64,000 bases of DNA from Gemmatimonadota bacterium. GTDB taxonomy: Bacteria > Gemmatimonadota > Gemmatimonadetes > Longimicrobiales > Gaopeijiaceae. The DNA lies in the NCBI GenBank assembly GCA_028873595.1, contig JAPPOV010000018.1:1-64000 (forward strand), given 5' to 3'. Both the position numbers and the translations under genes were made by a program. This document shows positions 45,373 to 54,611 of this stretch, in pieces; within the stretch, counting starts at the first letter, position 1; each line of letters begins with the position of its first letter. The notes under the pieces are model-generated. The model had not been told where the DNA came from. It saw nothing but the letters and a program-made list of their open reading frames with translations, and ran no database searches.

Positions 45373-46692
45373 ATGAGCGACCAGGGAGACCTCGTGCCGA
45401 GGGTCGAAGATGTGGTTGCGGCAAAGGCCCGATTGACCGGTGCGCGCGCAACACTCGTGGCTCGCCCTGTCGCGGACATCGCCGATGTGCTCGGGCGGGT
45501 CGGAGAGCGATTCTCGGACCCGGGGGACTCCGTTCGCCGGGAGGCGCTGAAGGAGCTTCCGCGGGAAGCCGTGCTCTCTGCGGAGCTGGCGGAAGCCGTC
45601 CTGGACGGGATGGCCGTGGACTGGACGCGTGAGCGGATCAGTCGGCTACTCGCCGAAGAGTTCGAGGACCCCCGCGTCCTGGACGGGGCGGATGGGATGA
45701 ACGGTGGGCGCAGGCTCATGGCGTTCGGTCCAGCTCTGTGCGTTCAGATCTCGTCGGGGAGTGTCCCTGGTGTGGGTGTGAACGCACTGATCCGCAGCCT
45801 GCTTGTGAAGGCGCCCACGCTCATCAAACCGGGCGCCGGTGATGTGGTCCTGACACGCCTCTTCGTGGACGTCCTTCAGGACGCGGACGCCGAGTTGGGG
45901 GCCGCCGTCGAGGTCTGTCACTGGCCGGGCTCGGATCAGGAGCTCACATCGGTCGCGATCGAGGGAGCGGATCTGGTGGCCGCCTACGGATCGGACGCAT
46001 CCGTACGCGCTGTCCGTGATCTCCTTCCCGTGACTACACGGTTCATCCCGTACCATCATCGTGTCGGCATAGGTCTCGTGGGCCGTGAAGTACTTCATGG
46101 AGCAGTCGACGAGGTGGCGCGGGATGTTGCTCGGACGGTGGCGATGTTCGAGCACCGCGGATGTGTCTGCCCGCACGTGGTCTTCGTCGAGCGTGGCGGA
46201 GAGACGCTGCCCGAGGGATTCGCAGAACTCGTCTCCGGGTCACTCGAAGCGCTTGCGTCCGAATGGCCCGCGCCGGCTGATGCCGATGAAGTCGGCACAG
46301 AGGCCGCCGAGATCGCGCAGGCCCGGGGCACGGTGGAGATCTACGAGGCCGCGGGCGCGGCGCGGATGATTCACGGCGGTGGTGCGAACTGGACCGTCGT
46401 GTTCGAGTCCGATCTCGTCGCGGTGCCGCCGCTACCGGGTCGATCCGTGCGAATCCGCCCGGTCGACGATCTCACCGAGGTGGCCGCGATTCTCGGTCCG
46501 GCGGGCCGTCACCTTCAGAGTGTCGGTTATGCGGGGGCGGAGGAGCGGATCACCGGGCTCGCCGAATCTCTCGGGCGAGCGGGTGCCTCACGGGTCGTTC
46601 CGTTCGCGCGTGTGAGTTTCCCGCCCGCATGGTGGCTCCACGACGGGAAAGGACCTCTGGAGACCCTGGTACGGTGGGTCGAGGTCGAGTGA
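45373..46692 (+). CDS. LuxC-like acyl-CoA/acyl-protein reductase
   Basis: 439 residues, 16 bp after the LuxE-like gene. The LuxC family (aldehyde dehydrogenase superfamily) is seen in VQISSGSVPGVGVNALIRSL, LLVKAPTLIKPGAGD, VVAYGSD-like ADLVAAYGSDASVRAV, and the active-site Cys region FEHRGCVCPHVVFVE. It reduces acyl thioesters to aldehydes with NADPH. Members outside luminous bacteria make aldehydes for other purposes, for instance long-chain lipids. The start codon (ATG) follows AGATGCCACA without a strong ribosome-binding site. Confidence 0.88.
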   Translation: MSDQGDLVPRVEDVVAAKARLTGARATLVARPVADIADVLGRVGERFSDPGDSVRREALKELPREAVLSAELAEAVLDGMAVDWTRERISRLLAEEFEDPRVLDGADGMNGGRRLMAFGPALCVQISSGSVPGVGVNALIRSLLVKAPTLIKPGAGDVVLTRLFVDVLQDADAELGAAVEVCHWPGSDQELTSVAIEGADLVAAYGSDASVRAVRDLLPVTTRFIPYHHRVGIGLVGREVLHGAVDEVARDVARTVAMFEHRGCVCPHVVFVERGGETLPEGFAELVSGSLEALASEWPAPADADEVGTEAAEIAQARGTVEIYEAAGAARMIHGGGANWTVVFESDLVAVPPLPGRSVRIRPVDDLTEVAAILGPAGRHLQSVGYAGAEERITGLAESLGRAGASRVVPFARVSFPPAWWLHDGKGPLETLVRWVEVE

Positions 46693-46701
46693 GGAAGCCC
46701 G

Positions 46702-46899
46702 TTACTCGCCTTCTTCGGACTGCTGCTCGGCACGCCAGATAACCATCTGACGTCCGCCTCTCGGGTTCTCTTCGACGCGGACCGTGAGGGAGTCGCCCTC
46801 GTCGATCCCCAGAGTTTCCCGCATGTCTTGCGGAATGGTCACTCGCCCGCCGACGCCGACGCTGACGTCCGTGTAGTAAAGCGTACGATAGATGGCCAT
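46702..46899 (-). CDS. SpoVT/AbrB-like DNA-binding protein
   Basis: 65 residues. The swapped-hairpin AbrB fold is evident: SVGVGGRVTIPQDMRETLGI then DEGDSLTVRVEENPRGG. Such proteins are either transition-state regulators or antitoxins; no toxin ORF is adjacent, so a stand-alone regulator of the neighbouring LuxC/LuxE or ABC exporter genes is plausible. It is convergent with the LuxC-like gene (9 bp between stops) and divergent from the ABC ATPase gene. Confidence 0.85.
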   Translation of the reverse strand: MAIYRTLYYTDVSVGVGGRVTIPQDMRETLGIDEGDSLTVRVEENPRGGRQMVIWRAEQQSEEGE

Positions 46900-47051
46900 C
46901 GATGCTCCTCGTGTATTACCGTGCAGCCACGCAATCTAAGGCAATCGGCTAGGGTTTTGTACGCCGTGAAGGGGATCCACCCGACAGGCGTATACAGATC
47001 GATTGCGAGGCCCGTTTCGCCACGGGGCCGGTGACTGAACCAGTGAGGACC

Positions 47052-48035
47052 ATGAGCGACGACGGCTTCGCCCTTCGACTCGACGGCGTTACAAAGAAGT
47101 TCGGGAAACACACCGCTGTGGACAGCTTCGATTTCGAGGTTCCGCGGGGTGTCATATGCGGTCTTCTCGGGCCGAATGGCTCCGGCAAGACGACGAGCAT
47201 CCGGATGATCATGGGTATTCTCGGACCCGATGAGGGGACGGTCTCCCTCTACGGAGAAGACCCGAACGTCACACGCCGGACCAAGGTCGGATATCTGCCC
47301 GAGGAGCGCGGCGTCTACAAGAAGATGAAGTGTCTGGAGCTCATCACGTTCCTCGGCGAGATCCGTGGACTGACTCGGGCCGAGGCGCGGAGGCGGGGGG
47401 GAGGATGGCTTGATCGCCTGGGCCTTCCCGAATGGGCTGACAAGAAAGTCGAGGATCTGTCGAAGGGGATGCAGCAGAAGATTCAGTTCATCAGCACGGT
47501 CATCCACGAGCCCGAGCTGTTGATTCTGGATGAACCGTTTTCCGGTCTGGACCCGATCAACCAGGACGTGCTCGAAGAGATCGTGCGTGACTATCACGCC
47601 AAGGGGACGACCATCCTCTTCTCGACGCACCTCATGGACCAGGCCGAGCGGCTGTGCGAGCGCGTGTGCCTGATCTCGAATTCGAAGAAGGTGCTGGACG
47701 GCGACCTGAAGGAGATCAAGGCAGCGGAGCGTCGTGGGATCGTGGCCGTTGAGTTCGAAGGGACTGACACGTGGATCGAGGGTCCGGAGGTCGATCACGT
47801 CGAGCAGGCGGACGACGGGCTGCACCTGATTCTGCGTGACGGGGAGGACCATCAGCCCATTCTGAGTCGTGCAGTGAATGCCGGTGCGCGTATACTGCGC
47901 TTTGATTTGGTCGAGCCCCGGCTTCACGAGATTTTCGTCCGGCACGCGGGTGATGGAGCTGTGGGTGATGCCGGTATGCCGAGCGGGGCGAGGATGAGCT
48001 CATGGAACGAGCATGTCGGCCCCGGAGGTGTGTGA
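47052..48035 (+). CDS. ABC-2 type exporter ATP-binding protein (NatA-like)
   Basis: 327 residues from ATG 47052 (GTG 47031 is an alternative start). Walker A GPNGSGKTT, Q-loop GYLPEERGVYK, signature LSKGMQQK, Walker B LLILDEPFSGLD and switch His in FSTHLMDQAE are all present, with the ERGVY/DxxI features of the NatA subgroup that pairs with large ABC-2 permeases. The stop overlaps the permease start by 1 bp. Substrate unknown; Na+ export is known for some NatAB homologues. Confidence 0.92.
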   Translation: MSDDGFALRLDGVTKKFGKHTAVDSFDFEVPRGVICGLLGPNGSGKTTSIRMIMGILGPDEGTVSLYGEDPNVTRRTKVGYLPEERGVYKKMKCLELITFLGEIRGLTRAEARRRGGGWLDRLGLPEWADKKVEDLSKGMQQKIQFISTVIHEPELLILDEPFSGLDPINQDVLEEIVRDYHAKGTTILFSTHLMDQAERLCERVCLISNSKKVLDGDLKEIKAAERRGIVAVEFEGTDTWIEGPEVDHVEQADDGLHLILRDGEDHQPILSRAVNAGARILRFDLVEPRLHEIFVRHAGDGAVGDAGMPSGARMSSWNEHVGPGGV

Positions 48036-49282
48036 TGTGGCATAACGTGTGGGCGGTGATTCGCCGAGAATACCTGCAGCGTGTCCGGTCCAAATGGTTC
48101 ATTGCTGCAACGGTCGGTGGACCCGTCGTCATGGCCGGTCTCATCTTCGTTCCGGCGTGGCTCGCCGTACAGAGTGATCGCAATGAATTCAACCTCGCCG
48201 TTGTCGACGGGACGGGTGTGCTCTATGGAGAGCTTGCGCCACGGCTCGAGCGCGGTGGGTTCGAAGTGGAGGAGGCTCGCTGGCACGCCGACGTCGTCAC
48301 CGACCTGCGTAGACGCGCGAACGAGGGGGAGATCGGCGGCTTCATCATGGTCGATGAGCTGACACTCGAGACCGGTGAAGCGATCTACTACTCGATGGAT
48401 GTCCCGAGTGCGCTTCGGCAGGTGACGGTGCAAACGTCGGTTGCTCGAGCCGCCCTTGAGTACCAGCTCAGACAGCAGGGCGTCGATGCCGAGGCACTAC
48501 TCGGTGGCGGTGAACTCCAGGTCGAAGTCATCTCCGAGGCCGGATCGGACATCTCCGAGCCGCAGTTCGCCATCGCGTACATCGGCGCATTCCTCCTTTA
48601 TATGGTGATCCTTCTCTACGCCGTCTCGGTCATGCGGGCGACGCTGGAGGAGAAGACGAGCCGCATCGTCGAGGTCATCATTTCGTCGATGAAGCCATCG
48701 GAGCTGATGCTCGGGAAAATCATGGGTGTCTGTGCGGTGAGCTTGACTCAGATGGCGATCTGGATCGGCGCGGCAATCGCGCTCTTCGCCGGAGCGATCC
48801 CGATGATGATCGCGGCTCGCCCGGAACTTGCGAATCTGGAGAACCTGAGGCAGGTCGTGCCGGGGGCCGGACTGATGCTTCTGTTCCTGGGTTTCTTCCT
48901 GTTTGGCTTCCTGATGTATTCGGGCCTCTACGCCGCCGTCGGTGCCATGTGCAACTCTGACGAAGAAGCACAACAGGCACAGTTCCCGATGATCATGCTC
49001 CTGGTGGTCCCGATCGTGATGGTTACGCCGGTCATTCAGGCCCCCAATACGCCGATGGCGACGGGCTTGTCCCTCTTTCCGCTCTTTTCCCCGATCCTGA
49101 TGTGGGCGCGTGTGTCGGGCGGTGGGGTGCCCGTGTGGCAGGTCGCGCTTTCCTTCGTGCTGATGGCCGTCATGGTGTGGGTCATCGCATGGATCGCGGG
49201 ACGCATCTACAAGGTCGGAATCCTGATGTCTGGGAAGCGACCGACGTTGCCTGAGCTGTGGAGGTGGGTCAGGGAAGCCTAG
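48035..49282 (+). CDS. ABC-2 type exporter permease (NatB-like)
   Basis: 415 residues from ATG 48035 (overlapping the ATPase stop). One N-terminal helix (ATVGGPVVMAGLIFVPAWLA), a periplasmic domain of about 150 residues, then five to six helices in the C-terminal half with the family motif MRATLEEKTSRIVEVIISSM, KPSELMLGKIMGVCAVSLTQ. This is the ABC-2/NatB architecture. Together with the preceding ATPase it forms an export pump for ions, peptides or lipids; no dedicated substrate gene is nearby. Confidence 0.9.
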   Translation: MWHNVWAVIRREYLQRVRSKWFIAATVGGPVVMAGLIFVPAWLAVQSDRNEFNLAVVDGTGVLYGELAPRLERGGFEVEEARWHADVVTDLRRRANEGEIGGFIMVDELTLETGEAIYYSMDVPSALRQVTVQTSVARAALEYQLRQQGVDAEALLGGGELQVEVISEAGSDISEPQFAIAYIGAFLLYMVILLYAVSVMRATLEEKTSRIVEVIISSMKPSELMLGKIMGVCAVSLTQMAIWIGAAIALFAGAIPMMIAARPELANLENLRQVVPGAGLMLLFLGFFLFGFLMYSGLYAAVGAMCNSDEEAQQAQFPMIMLLVVPIVMVTPVIQAPNTPMATGLSLFPLFSPILMWARVSGGGVPVWQVALSFVLMAVMVWVIAWIAGRIYKVGILMSGKRPTLPELWRWVREA

Positions 49283-49294
49283 AAGCGGTTCGGT

Positions 49295-49585
49295 TCACTC
49301 CGGATCCGGAAGCGTCGACCGGAGCAGACCCTGGAGTTGGCGGTCGTCGAAGCTGCGCGCCTTGGCGACCGCCTCTTCGTAGCTGTTCTCGATGATGATC
49401 CACGTCGTCGTGGCGGCGTCCTGCGTATCGCTTCCTGAGGGAGGCTCGAAGCGGAGTCGGGCGCGGTATCCCGCGGCCGGGTGCAGTTGGTCTTCGAAAT
49501 CGAGATACGTGTCCCAGATCAGACCTTCGTGCGCGATCGTCGCGATGTGCACGCCAGGTTGAGAGTTCGGGGGCATTCGATTCAT
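49295..49585 (-). CDS. Conserved-looking small hypothetical protein
   Basis: 96 residues. The segment GLIWDTYLDFEDQLHPAAGY, RARLRFEPPS and TTTWIIIENSYEEAVAKARS looks like a compact alpha/beta protein with an acidic first strand. No family recognised, no signal or membrane segment. It lies between the convergent ABC permease gene and, 56 bp away on the same strand, the transglutaminase gene, so it is possibly the last gene of the MoxR-DUF58-transglutaminase operon. Confidence 0.65.
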   Translation of the reverse strand: MNRMPPNSQPGVHIATIAHEGLIWDTYLDFEDQLHPAAGYRARLRFEPPSGSDTQDAATTTWIIIENSYEEAVAKARSFDDRQLQGLLRSTLPDPE

Positions 49586-49641
49586 ACCCTCACGTTATCC
49601 GCGCAAACGGTGTGCGTACAGCGGGGCGAAGCCGCGACATG

Positions 49642-51660
49642 TCATGCGTTCCCGGAACGGAGCGCGCGACGTGCCACCTTCAGAGCTTCGCGCATTTCTC
49701 GAAGCTCTGAGTCCCCGAGCTCTTCACGACCGTATCGCCCCCTGAGGTACAAGTCGACGACACGCTCGGCGGCGCGAGCGGCGGCGGCCCGCTCGGCTCG
49801 AATACGATCCACGAGCGCGAGTGGTGTAAGGCCACGCGTGACCCCGACGCCTGCTCGACTCGAGGCCGAGCGTAGCTGGAGGTAGATCTGCGTTTCCGGG
49901 TCGAAGGTCGGCCCTGCTGCACGAACCCAGTACCAGCCTGCAGCGGCGAGGAGGAGCAGGGCGAGTGCACCCCAGGGACTCCGGCTCGACTCTGCCGGTG
50001 TTGCGGTTGGCTGGCCGAGCTCTTCCAGCGTCCGGGTTCCGAGCAAGCCGGAGAAGATTCCAACCTGGTCGTCGAGGGAGTAGTCGAGCACCCACTTGTT
50101 CCAGCGGTGCTGGACGCCGTCGAAAAGAATGCGTCCGGGCCAGTACCACGACGACACGATCTGTGTCGACCCGACGCCCGCCGGTGTCGGGTCGAACTCG
50201 ACCCAGCCGTATCCGGGGAACCACACCTCGACCCACGAGTGAGCCTCGTTCTGGGTCACGACCAGATAGTTCCCGAAGTCGTTCCACTGTCCTCCGAGAA
50301 GGCCGTTCACGTTCCGGGCCTCGACCCCGATTGCGCGGAGCATGATGACCATGGCCGTGCTGAAGTACTCGCAGTGCCCCGCCTTTCGCTCGAAGAGGAA
50401 GTGCGAGAGGGTGGTTTCACCAGCGGTGGCCGGCAGTTCCCGCGTGTAGGTGAAGTTCTGTAGCCAGTCTCGAATGGCTACCGCCTGATCGTATCGATTG
50501 TCGATTCCGGCTGTGAGTGAATCCGCCAGCTCCACGATCGCCGGATCGAGGCGGCGCGGAAGCTGGAGAAAGTGGTCGCCCGACGGACGATATCCTCGGG
50601 CAGGCTGCCGCAGCTCCCTGGGGGGAGGTGGCCCGGCCGGCGCCCACGAGGTGTAAGCCGGCTGGCCGCGTCCCCAGTAGATGAAGTCACCCGCGTTGTC
50701 GAAGAGGGGCTGGATTCCGTTGTCCGAGTCGATGTCGAGTGCCGGATGAAGGGCGAAGAGCACGCGTGTGTCGAGCGCCGAGCCGAAGATGCGCTGCTCG
50801 ACGACGTCCTGCGTCCATCGGTCCCGATACCACGAAGTCGGGGCTGACGACGGCGGCAGGTTGTCCGACCGGGTCCAGCGTACCCCGTCGAATCGGTCAT
50901 ACGACCGACCCCGCCAGCGCAGGCTACCAACGCCGGTCGGTGGTCCGTCCGGGAACTCCACTCGAAGCACGATCTGCGGATTGCCCAGGATGGTCGAGCC
51001 GTGCTCTCCGATGGAAACCTGGTCCGAAAAGCCGGCGATGGACGATGCAATGGGGTCGCCGCGGCCCGCCCACCCCTGGGAGACCCGCGGGAAGGCCACG
51101 AAGACCAGCAGGGCGAGGGCCAGAATCAGCCCGGATAGCGCTCCGGTCGTACGGAGCAGACTTCGCCCGATGGGGACCTCGCGGATCTCGTGACGCTCGG
51201 ATTGCCTTCGCAGGTGACCGACCATGAGGGCGACCGTCGCAAGGCCGATATATGCGACGAAGGCGAGCAGGAAGAGTACGCCGGGTCGGTATGCCGTCGA
51301 GGCGAGGATCAGTGCAAATGAAAGCGCATAAAGCCGCAGGTCGTTCGGGGCTTCCAGCGCCCGCAAAGCCTCTGCAGCGAGAAGAAGAAGGAGGAGGTCG
51401 ACCACCGGGATAACGATGTCGTCCTCGATGACGAAGACGTGCCAGAGGGCACGAGCTACCAGAATGCTGGCCAGCGGGAGCCAGAAGCGCTCCATACGCG
51501 CAGAGAGCTCTGGGTCGGGATGCCAGAAGAGCGCGGTGCCGAGTGCGATCGTTGCAAGGAATGTGGAAACGGGCTCGAACCCGGCGCCCCCAGCGAAGGC
51601 GAGGAGCCCGGCCACGCCCATCAGAACGACGAGTCTTCGGTGGAAGAGTCTCAGGTTCAC
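49642..51660 (-). CDS. TgpA-like membrane transglutaminase (DUF3488/DUF4129)
   Basis: 672 residues, GTG start. Six or so N-terminal membrane helices (residues 10-200), then a periplasmic transglutaminase-like domain with catalytic Cys in FERKAGHCEYFSTAMVIMLR, His in NEAHSWVEVWFPGYGWVEFD, followed by one C-terminal helix and a DUF4129-like cytoplasmic tail. This domain order matches TgpA of Pseudomonas. It is the third gene of a MoxR-DUF58-transglutaminase operon, overlapping DUF58 by 4 bp. Role: probably envelope protein modification or proteolysis. Confidence 0.92.
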   Translation of the reverse strand: MNLRLFHRRLVVLMGVAGLLAFAGGAGFEPVSTFLATIALGTALFWHPDPELSARMERFWLPLASILVARALWHVFVIEDDIVIPVVDLLLLLLAAEALRALEAPNDLRLYALSFALILASTAYRPGVLFLLAFVAYIGLATVALMVGHLRRQSERHEIREVPIGRSLLRTTGALSGLILALALLVFVAFPRVSQGWAGRGDPIASSIAGFSDQVSIGEHGSTILGNPQIVLRVEFPDGPPTGVGSLRWRGRSYDRFDGVRWTRSDNLPPSSAPTSWYRDRWTQDVVEQRIFGSALDTRVLFALHPALDIDSDNGIQPLFDNAGDFIYWGRGQPAYTSWAPAGPPPPRELRQPARGYRPSGDHFLQLPRRLDPAIVELADSLTAGIDNRYDQAVAIRDWLQNFTYTRELPATAGETTLSHFLFERKAGHCEYFSTAMVIMLRAIGVEARNVNGLLGGQWNDFGNYLVVTQNEAHSWVEVWFPGYGWVEFDPTPAGVGSTQIVSSWYWPGRILFDGVQHRWNKWVLDYSLDDQVGIFSGLLGTRTLEELGQPTATPAESSRSPWGALALLLLAAAGWYWVRAAGPTFDPETQIYLQLRSASSRAGVGVTRGLTPLALVDRIRAERAAAARAAERVVDLYLRGRYGREELGDSELREMREALKVARRALRSGNA

Positions 51661-52778
51661 GAGTCTCTCTCTCCGCGGCCGAGACGGGCCAGTCGTCCAA
51701 CGGCGATCGCATCACCGAAGCCGGGCCGGTCATAGATGCCCACGAGAGTGCAGTACGAGGGACCCACCGGGGGCGCGGGTGGGGATGCGTCGGGCATGAA
51801 GTCCGCACGAGCCAGGATGTCGAGGGCGCGCTCGAGCTGGCCCATGCCATCTGCGGGCTCGAGCACGGCGTCCCCAACCACGAGCGCAAACGGCCGATTC
51901 TGGGCGACCGCGCGCGCGGCGAGTGCTGCCGCTGCTTCAACGGCGACCTCGGCCGCCTCTCCCGGCTCGCCTTCAAGATTCAGGCAGATCCACCACGTCT
52001 GGGCGCCGTCTCGCTCGTACTCACGGACGACCGGAGCGCCAAGACGTGCGGACGATTTCCAGTGAATGTCACGCGAGTCGTCACCAGCTCGATAGTCGTG
52101 CAGGCTCCGGTAGTCTCCCCGCGATGCTGCAGCTCCTCGTGCCGACATCCCGGACCGCGGGATCTCACCCGCACCGGGAGCGGGCTCTCGAATAGCCCGA
52201 TCGGTCCTTGGCCAGACGATGATCTCTCCTGGTATCTCAACGTCCCGCTCCTTCTGGAAGAGTCCAAACGGGAAGCCGGTCGACAGGGTGACGGAGCTGA
52301 GGGGATAGATCCCCCTGCGCACGAAGCTGTTTACGGACCGTGCCGTGGTATGCCCGAGAGCGGGGACATGCGCGAGGAAGGCCTTCTCCGGTAATCCCTC
52401 CTCGGAGATCTCGACGGCAAGGGATGGGAGGCGCTGCTTCTGGTTGGTGATTTCGTATGTCAGTCGCAGGTCGTGACCGACGGTCACCGCCCGGGGCGCC
52501 CGCCGCTCGACGCGCAACCCACGGATCGCCTGCTCGGACAACCATCCGCTTACCGCGATGAAACCGAGCATCGACCCGAGCAGCAGGTAAAGGAGGTTGT
52601 TCCCCGTGTTCATCGCAGCGAACCCGACCGCGACGGTACCGAGTGTGAACGCGACGCCACCGGAGGTGAACCGAATCCGGCGCCAGGCGCGGACGCGTGC
52701 CCACGTCTCCTGAAGGATCCGCACTCCCCGGCGGACCGCCTCGAGCGGATTCCTCCGGGTGGGGGCGTTCGACGTCAC
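51657..52778 (-). CDS. DUF58 domain protein
   Basis: 373 residues, GTG start. Two N-terminal transmembrane helices (FTLGTVAVGFAAMNTGNNLL, YLLLGSMLGFIAVSGW) precede a beta domain, then the DUF58 signature (GDYRSLHDYRAGDDSRDIHW, KSSARLGAPVVREYERD) and a degenerate VWA-like fold. Such proteins accompany MoxR ATPases and are thought to be chaperone-linked envelope factors. Four bases after MoxR, four overlapping the transglutaminase. Confidence 0.92.
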   Translation of the reverse strand: MTSNAPTRRNPLEAVRRGVRILQETWARVRAWRRIRFTSGGVAFTLGTVAVGFAAMNTGNNLLYLLLGSMLGFIAVSGWLSEQAIRGLRVERRAPRAVTVGHDLRLTYEITNQKQRLPSLAVEISEEGLPEKAFLAHVPALGHTTARSVNSFVRRGIYPLSSVTLSTGFPFGLFQKERDVEIPGEIIVWPRTDRAIREPAPGAGEIPRSGMSARGAAASRGDYRSLHDYRAGDDSRDIHWKSSARLGAPVVREYERDGAQTWWICLNLEGEPGEAAEVAVEAAAALAARAVAQNRPFALVVGDAVLEPADGMGQLERALDILARADFMPDASPPAPPVGPSYCTLVGIYDRPGFGDAIAVGRLARLGRGERDS

Positions 52779-52782
52779 AGCG

Positions 52783-53757
52783 TCAGACCGGTGCCTCGAC
52801 CTCGTCCAGAATCCCTTCGAGGACCGAGGCGGCCTCGTCGTGAACGTCGAAGGTCGTACCGGCGGATCCTGCCGGCAGGATCCGGTGTGCGAGACAGGGG
52901 ACGATCAGATCTCGGACGTCGTCGGGCACGAGGTAGGTGCGGCCGTGCGTCAGCGCGTAGGCGCGTGCGGCGCGGAAGACCAAGATGTTTCCACGGGGGC
53001 TCACACCCATGCGCAACTTGGGCGTGGTCCGGGTCCGCTCGACGATCGTCATGAGATAGTCGAGGATCGCGGGATCTACCTCGACCTCCTCGACGCGGCT
53101 CTGCAGTCGGAGGACCTGTGGTGGCGTGAGCACTGACCTGAGTCGATCGACGACGGGCTCGAGCGATGCCGACTCCGCAAGGATACGCCGTTCAGCGTCT
53201 CCGTCCGGATATCCGATGGTGATCCTCATCAGGAAGCGGTCGAGCTGGCTTTCGGGCAACGGGTACGTGCCGTGGTGTTCGAGGGGGTTCTGCGTGGCCA
53301 TCACCAGAAAGGGACGTGGCAGTGAAAACGTCTGATCGTCGATCGTGACGCTGCCATCCTGCATCGCCTCCAGCAGGCCACTCTGCGTGCGCGGTGGGGC
53401 CCGATTGATCTCGTCCGCGACGACGACATTGGTGAAAATCGGTCCTTGGCGGATCTCGAAGCTTGTCGTCTGCGGGTTGTAGATCGAGACGCCGAGCACG
53501 TCGGAGGGTAGGAGGTCCGATGTGAACTGCACTCGACGGAAGCCTAGTCCGAGCGTCTTCGCAAGCGCATGGGAGAGGGTAGTTTTACCTACGCCGGGAA
53601 CGTCTTCGAACAGGATGTGCCCCCGTGCGAGGAGGGCTGCAAGGGCCAACCGAACGACTTCCTTCTTGCCGTGGAAGACGGTCTCGACCTCCTGAACCAA
53701 GTGGTCCAGGAGCTCGAGAGACGGGCGGGAATCCGTTGTCGGTGCGGCCGCTGTCAT
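52783..53757 (-). CDS. MoxR-family AAA ATPase
   Basis: 324 residues from ATG 53757 (an in-frame TTG lies three codons upstream). Walker A EDVPGVGKTTLS, Walker B VVVADEINRAPPRTQSGLLE, sensor-1 LVMATQNPLEHHGTYPLPE and ESQLDRFLMRI arginine finger are all standard MoxR motifs. It heads the operon MoxR-DUF58-transglutaminase. MoxR ATPases act as metal- or protein-insertion chaperones. Transcribed divergently from the alternative complex III operon. Confidence 0.93.
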   Translation of the reverse strand: MTAAAPTTDSRPSLELLDHLVQEVETVFHGKKEVVRLALAALLARGHILFEDVPGVGKTTLSHALAKTLGLGFRRVQFTSDLLPSDVLGVSIYNPQTTSFEIRQGPIFTNVVVADEINRAPPRTQSGLLEAMQDGSVTIDDQTFSLPRPFLVMATQNPLEHHGTYPLPESQLDRFLMRITIGYPDGDAERRILAESASLEPVVDRLRSVLTPPQVLRLQSRVEEVEVDPAILDYLMTIVERTRTTPKLRMGVSPRGNILVFRAARAYALTHGRTYLVPDDVRDLIVPCLAHRILPAGSAGTTFDVHDEAASVLEGILDEVEAPV

Positions 53758-53853
53758 GTCGGACAAGAGTCGCGCCTCTCGGGGGTGGGTCGACGGCGAG
53801 GGACTATAACACCGAGGACGTTTGGAAGGTTCGTGTCGAGGGTGTGTTCTGCC

Positions 53854-53883
53854 TTGACCACTCGCCGCGAATTCAGGTAGCTT
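53854..53883 (+). promoter_or_regulatory. Possible promoter of the act operon
   Basis: TTGACC (53854-53859) and TAGCTT (53878-53883), 18 bp apart, are the best sigma-70-like pair in the intergenic region before actA. The -10 is poor, so confidence is low. Confidence 0.25.
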
Positions 53884-53912
53884 CAGGCCGTTTCCCGGGG
53901 CTCGTTCTCTTT

Positions 53913-53931
53913 GTCACAAGCCTTATGTGAC
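53913..53931. promoter_or_regulatory. Palindromic operator candidate upstream of act operon
   Basis: GTCACA (53913-53918) and its inverse TGTGAC (53926-53931) with a 7-bp spacer form a perfect dyad 70-90 bp before the actA start. It is not a standard CRP or FNR site (half-sites are inverted relative to TGTGA-N6-TCACA), but could bind another dimeric regulator. Confidence 0.35.
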
Positions 53932-53999
53932 GCGGATAAACCCCACCTTGCGCCCGATTCCGAACGGCGTCTTGCTGCACCCAGGAGCAGTGCTTCCGA

Positions 54000-54599
54000 A
54001 TGAAAACGAACTGGCTGATCGGCGGACTTGCCGGCGTCCTCATGCTGGCGGGCGTCGCGTTCGTTCAGGGGGGTGGCGCTGAGGGTGAGGATGCCGCTGC
54101 CGCGTCGGGTCAACCGATCGCTTTCCCACATGATCAGCACGCGGGAAGTGAGCCCGGACAGAATCAGATGGATTGTCAGTTCTGCCACTTCTCGGCAGAG
54201 CGTTCCGTAGATGCGGGAATTCCCCCAGTCTCGATGTGCTGGGGCTGCCACCAGGTCGTGCAGGGCACGACGCCCGAGCAGCAGGCGGAGATCTCGAAGA
54301 TTCAGGACTACGTGGATCATGGAGAGCCGATCCCGTGGAATCGCATCTACAAGATCTCGGACCACGCGCACTTCCCGCATATGCGGCACGTGACTGTGGG
54401 CCTGGAGTGCCAGACCTGCCACGGCGAGGTCCAGACGTATGGCGTGCTCAACGAGCGCGACCCGGCCTGGGGTGGAGACAACATGGGCTGGTGCATCGAT
54501 TGCCATCGCAACCCGGCGGAGTACCAGGAAGGCCTGGTCGCTACCGATGGGAGTCCGATCGAGGAAGCCTCGATCGACTGCGCCGTCTGCCACTATTAG
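54000..54599 (+). CDS. actA: Alternative complex III subunit A (pentahaem cytochrome c)
   Basis: 199 residues with an N-terminal membrane anchor/signal (WLIGGLAGVLMLAGVAFV). Five CxxCH haem sites are visible: CQFCH, CWGCH, CQTCH, CIDCH and CAVCH, together with extra His (FPHDQH, HAHFPHMRH) able to act as distal ligands. Five haems and the neighbouring genes identify ActA. Alternative complex III oxidises quinol and reduces cytochrome c or HiPIP, replacing the bc1 complex. First gene of the act operon. Confidence 0.93.
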   Translation: MKTNWLIGGLAGVLMLAGVAFVQGGGAEGEDAAAASGQPIAFPHDQHAGSEPGQNQMDCQFCHFSAERSVDAGIPPVSMCWGCHQVVQGTTPEQQAEISKIQDYVDHGEPIPWNRIYKISDHAHFPHMRHVTVGLECQTCHGEVQTYGVLNERDPAWGGDNMGWCIDCHRNPAEYQEGLVATDGSPIEEASIDCAVCHY

Positions 54600-54611
54600 G
54601 GAGCGCCACAA

